In this document: in pieces, positions 61,577-64,000 of the stretch
Position numbering within the stretch: position 1 is the stretch's first letter
Layout of the letters: the number at the start of each line of letters is the position of its first letter
Source of the DNA: Pseudomonas weihenstephanensis
GTDB lineage: Bacteria > Pseudomonadota > Gammaproteobacteria > Pseudomonadales > Pseudomonadaceae
Length of the DNA stretch: 64,000 nt
Assembly (NCBI RefSeq): GCF_001043055.1
Contig: NZ_JYLF01000007.1
Location: forward strand, 186,001 to 250,000
Reading direction: 5' to 3'
Notes under the pieces: generated by a model
The model's input: only the letters and a program-made list of their open reading frames with translations
The model's database searches: none
Told to the model about the DNA's origin: nothing
Program-made: the position numbers and the translations under genes

Positions 61577-62029
61577 ATGAAAGAGTTGGGCATTGGTGAA
61601 GTCGTAAAGCGCAGCGGGGTGCCCGCATCGACCTTGCGCTACTACGAAGAAAAAGGATTGATCCGTTCAATAGGCCGACGCGGCTTGAGTCGCGTGTTCA
61701 ACGCAGACGTGCTGGACCGTCTCGCAGTGATCACACTCGCGCAATCGCTGACGTTCTCAGTGGATGAAATTGCTCCCATGCTGGGAGAAAATGGCCGGGT
61801 GACATTAGACCGGCAACAGCTCACCCGCAAGGCTGATGAGCTGGACCGGTTATTAGATAAAGTCAGCGTGGTGCGTGATCAGCTGCGTCGTGCTGCCGCG
61901 TGCCCATCGGCCAGCCATGACCAATGTCCAAGCTTTCAGCAACGCCTCACAGAGGCGTCGCGCGAGGATACTCTTGCGAGCGCCTTATGCTTTCAAGGCC
62001 GCAATGCCCCCTTGTCATCACGAGCGTAG
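61577..62029 (+). CDS. MerR-family transcriptional regulator
   Basis: A 150-aa regulator that begins MKELGIGEVVKRSGVPASTL, then RYYEEKGLIRSIGRRGLSR, the MerR winged helix-turn-helix. A coiled-coil dimer helix (TRKADELDRLLDKVSVVRDQ) follows. The C-terminus has two Cys in AACPSASHDQCPS, possibly a sensor site. The ATG at 61577 suits the family; the frame is open to 61547. The 79-bp gap to the divergent DUF2938 gene should hold the shared operator. Confidence 0.9.
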   Translation: MKELGIGEVVKRSGVPASTLRYYEEKGLIRSIGRRGLSRVFNADVLDRLAVITLAQSLTFSVDEIAPMLGENGRVTLDRQQLTRKADELDRLLDKVSVVRDQLRRAAACPSASHDQCPSFQQRLTEASREDTLASALCFQGRNAPLSSRA

Positions 62030-62170
62030 GGCTATCACGCAGGCGTCGGGTTCAAGGCCGGTAACTCGCGCCAAGGCATGCCTGCCCATGCGAATTGATT
62101 CAACCGCGTTTGTGCGTCACAGCAACGCCGCCATTGCGCAGCAAGCAAGGGCGGCTTGATGGTTACCTGG

Positions 62171-63823
62171 TTATTGGGTGTCAGCCGCCTCGTCATCTTC
62201 TGGCTCGCCGCAGAAATTTTCCGGGTCGGTGGGCCACACTACTTTGCCGCTGCCGTCAATCACTTGCTGCACATCGCAGCCAACCGTGCGGGTCTGAAAA
62301 CTTGGCGTACCGTTGAGGCTATACAAGGCTCGCAGGCTGCGGGTTTCATCGTTTGGCGTACCTTCCAGCGCGTAAGCGAATAGCGCGCCGCGCGCTTCAT
62401 CTATAACCACTTCTTGCCACTGCGCTGGCACCAGGAGCTTGCCCTTCAGGTCGTAGAGCGCAGTGTTTGTTTGGCGGGTTGATTCGGTCATGGCGCGGAT
62501 AAAACGGCCACTTTTGTCCAGCGTAATGTTCAGATACTGGCCGGGTTCAATCAGCACCTTGCCGCTGGCATTCATCACGCCCAGCGTGGGCTGTTGATTG
62601 GCGGAGCCCAGAAACGTGACGGTTTTGGTAGGCGAATCGGGCTTTGCAAACACAAACAGATCAGGCGTCAAAACCCCTACCTGCACGTATTCGGGCTTGA
62701 GCAGTTCAATACCCTTGTCGGTGTCAAAAATGCCGTAATAAGCCACGAACATATTTTGCAGCGTACCGGTCTGGGTATAGCCAGGGGCATTCTTGAACAT
62801 GCCCATCGGGGCATGCACTGCAGGTCCGGCCCAGTCGAACGTCGGCTCAGTCAGTGCTTGCCCGGTGCGTGCGATAAAACTGAATTTACCCCTGTCGCCG
62901 TCAGCAGTCATGGGCTTAACCATTGCGCCTTTCTGACCAAAAACCTCACATTCTGCATAGGCCGGAGCAATGGCGACCTTGCCCTGAAAATCCAGATAGC
63001 CACAGGGGCTGTCGTAGTTTTCCTTGAACGCAACCAAACCATTGCCAGGTACGCCCATCCAGTAATATTTGAGATCGGTCAACAGCTTCTTTGACGCGTC
63101 TGCCAAGCCCTTCTTGCTACCGAGCGAGACCACGAAATGGTCGTTGGCATATTCAACGAACTTATCGAAGCCGACCTGTTTGGTTTCCCCCGTCTGGAGG
63201 TTAATCACCCAATTCTGAGCGTCACGTTCGGCAAGAATCCAGCCGCCGGCCAGCGCGATGTCTTTGTCTGTTGTTAGAGAGTCGAAGAGCGGCTCAGTGA
63301 CAACATGCCCATCAGCGCTAAGCAGGCCGAACTTTTCGTCGATCCCGTAGACGATGTACTGACCCATGCCAGGCGGCAGGTCACCTCCTGAATAGATTTC
63401 ATCATAAGCAGGCGCTTGAACTTCATTACCTTGCTGATCCATCACGCCAAACTTGCCATCACGTTCGAAACCGAAATAACCCGGTGTCAGCAAACGCAGG
63501 CCATCCGTGAAGTTGGGTTTAATGATCTGAGAGCCATTGGCATTGGCGAGATTCCATTGACCATCTTCGGCAAAGATAAACGTGTTAGTCAGCGGTATGG
63601 ACAATGTCACGGCATACGTATTATCGCCGTTGACCAACATCGTACCGTTTTGATCCAGTACCAGACATTCATCATTGACACAGACTGGAATGACCATCGA
63701 GGCGAGAGCAGCAGGCTGGGCTGTATCAGTTTTGGGGGCGGTATCTTCATTACATCCCGCCAGAAATAAGGCTGATAACGAAAACGCCAAAGGTGCCAGG
63801 CGGGCACTGAATATTCTTTCCAT
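62171..63823 (-). CDS. WG-repeat lipoprotein
   Basis: A 550-aa protein with a lipoprotein signal (APLAFSLSALFLAGC, lipobox Cys24). The rest is built of WG-type repeats: DGQWNLANANGSQIIKPNF, RDGKFGVMDQQGNEVQAPAY, DEKFGLLSADGHVVTEPLFD, SKKGLADASKKLL, CGYLDFQGKVAIAPAYAECE, and more up to GTPSFQTRTVGC. Such repeats make a beta-propeller-like surface of unknown function. Probably attached to the outer or inner membrane, facing the periplasm. No partner gene is seen. Confidence 0.88.
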   Translation of the reverse strand: MERIFSARLAPLAFSLSALFLAGCNEDTAPKTDTAQPAALASMVIPVCVNDECLVLDQNGTMLVNGDNTYAVTLSIPLTNTFIFAEDGQWNLANANGSQIIKPNFTDGLRLLTPGYFGFERDGKFGVMDQQGNEVQAPAYDEIYSGGDLPPGMGQYIVYGIDEKFGLLSADGHVVTEPLFDSLTTDKDIALAGGWILAERDAQNWVINLQTGETKQVGFDKFVEYANDHFVVSLGSKKGLADASKKLLTDLKYYWMGVPGNGLVAFKENYDSPCGYLDFQGKVAIAPAYAECEVFGQKGAMVKPMTADGDRGKFSFIARTGQALTEPTFDWAGPAVHAPMGMFKNAPGYTQTGTLQNMFVAYYGIFDTDKGIELLKPEYVQVGVLTPDLFVFAKPDSPTKTVTFLGSANQQPTLGVMNASGKVLIEPGQYLNITLDKSGRFIRAMTESTRQTNTALYDLKGKLLVPAQWQEVVIDEARGALFAYALEGTPNDETRSLRALYSLNGTPSFQTRTVGCDVQQVIDGSGKVVWPTDPENFCGEPEDDEAADTQ

Positions 63824-64000
63824 GACAAAAAATCCTTACAGGGGTAAGCCAATGCCCACTCACATATCAATAAGTGAATGGGCACTTGTAATGCGTTATA
63901 TCCGGATGATCATTACCGAGTCCGACAGCCCTCAGCATTCATGGGCTATCGAAACGAAGCATCCTGTACAAACGTCTTAATGAGCGCTCGTACTGTTTAT
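63824..64000. other. Window end, no gene seen
   Basis: The last 177 bases hold no recognisable gene. The part next to 63824 should contain the promoter of the WG-repeat lipoprotein gene on the minus strand. Confidence 0.5.

Overview
The window looks like a chromosome segment of a fluorescent-group Pseudomonas. The evidence is the gacA-uvrC-pgsA-tRNA-Gly order (gacA with a TTG start), the 3-hydroxybutyrate dehydrogenase and DAHP synthase sequences, and the moderately high GC with AT-poor codon use. All identifications come from reading the translations and known family motifs; no database search was possible.

Layout. (1) 1-9.1 kb is core genome: a partial 3-hydroxyisobutyryl-CoA hydrolase-like gene, 3-hydroxybutyrate dehydrogenase, a parvulin, a cytoplasmic-looking lipase and a class I DAHP synthase on the minus strand, then a divergent pair of small DNA-binding proteins, then gacA, uvrC, pgsA and tRNA-Gly(GCC) on the plus strand. 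The DAHP synthase has a long leader containing an aromatic-rich leader peptide, a terminator and alternative pairings: a ribosome-mediated attenuator, followed by a second small aromatic-rich ORF. (2) 9.14-50.94 kb is a ~42 kb island lying between tRNA-Gly and an imperfect ~113-bp direct repeat that copies the tRNA 3' end and its terminator. It carries a whole type VI secretion system (T6SS): tssA, tagX-like peptidase, PAAR, tssM, tagF, an OmpA protein, tssL-tssK-tssJ, a TPR lipoprotein, tssB-tssC-hcp-tssE-tssF-tssG-clpV and three vgrG genes. (3) 50.2-53.2 kb is a decayed junction with integrase, toxin and other remnants. (4) 53.2-64 kb is core genome again: trmK, an MHS-family transporter, ridA, an Lrp regulator, metC, an HTH/DUF2975 pair, SOS-controlled umuDC, DUF2938/MerR and a WG-repeat lipoprotein.

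How the T6SS works together. TssJLM form the membrane complex, TssKEFG the baseplate, TssBC the sheath, Hcp the tube, VgrG/PAAR the spike, ClpV recycles the sheath and TssA coordinates assembly. Two spike modules still carry cargo. vgrG2 is followed by a PoNe-type DNase effector and its PoNi immunity gene. vgrG3 is followed by a DUF4123 adaptor, a VasX-like membrane effector, its immunity protein, and an orphan second effector tail with its own immunity paralogue. The island shows clear decay: tssB has an in-frame amber codon replacing an expected Gln codon, and vgrG1 is frameshifted by an 8-bp tandem duplication and is also cut short near the island edge. If the amber is real and not suppressed, the sheath cannot be built and the system is silent, even though the effector and immunity genes look intact.
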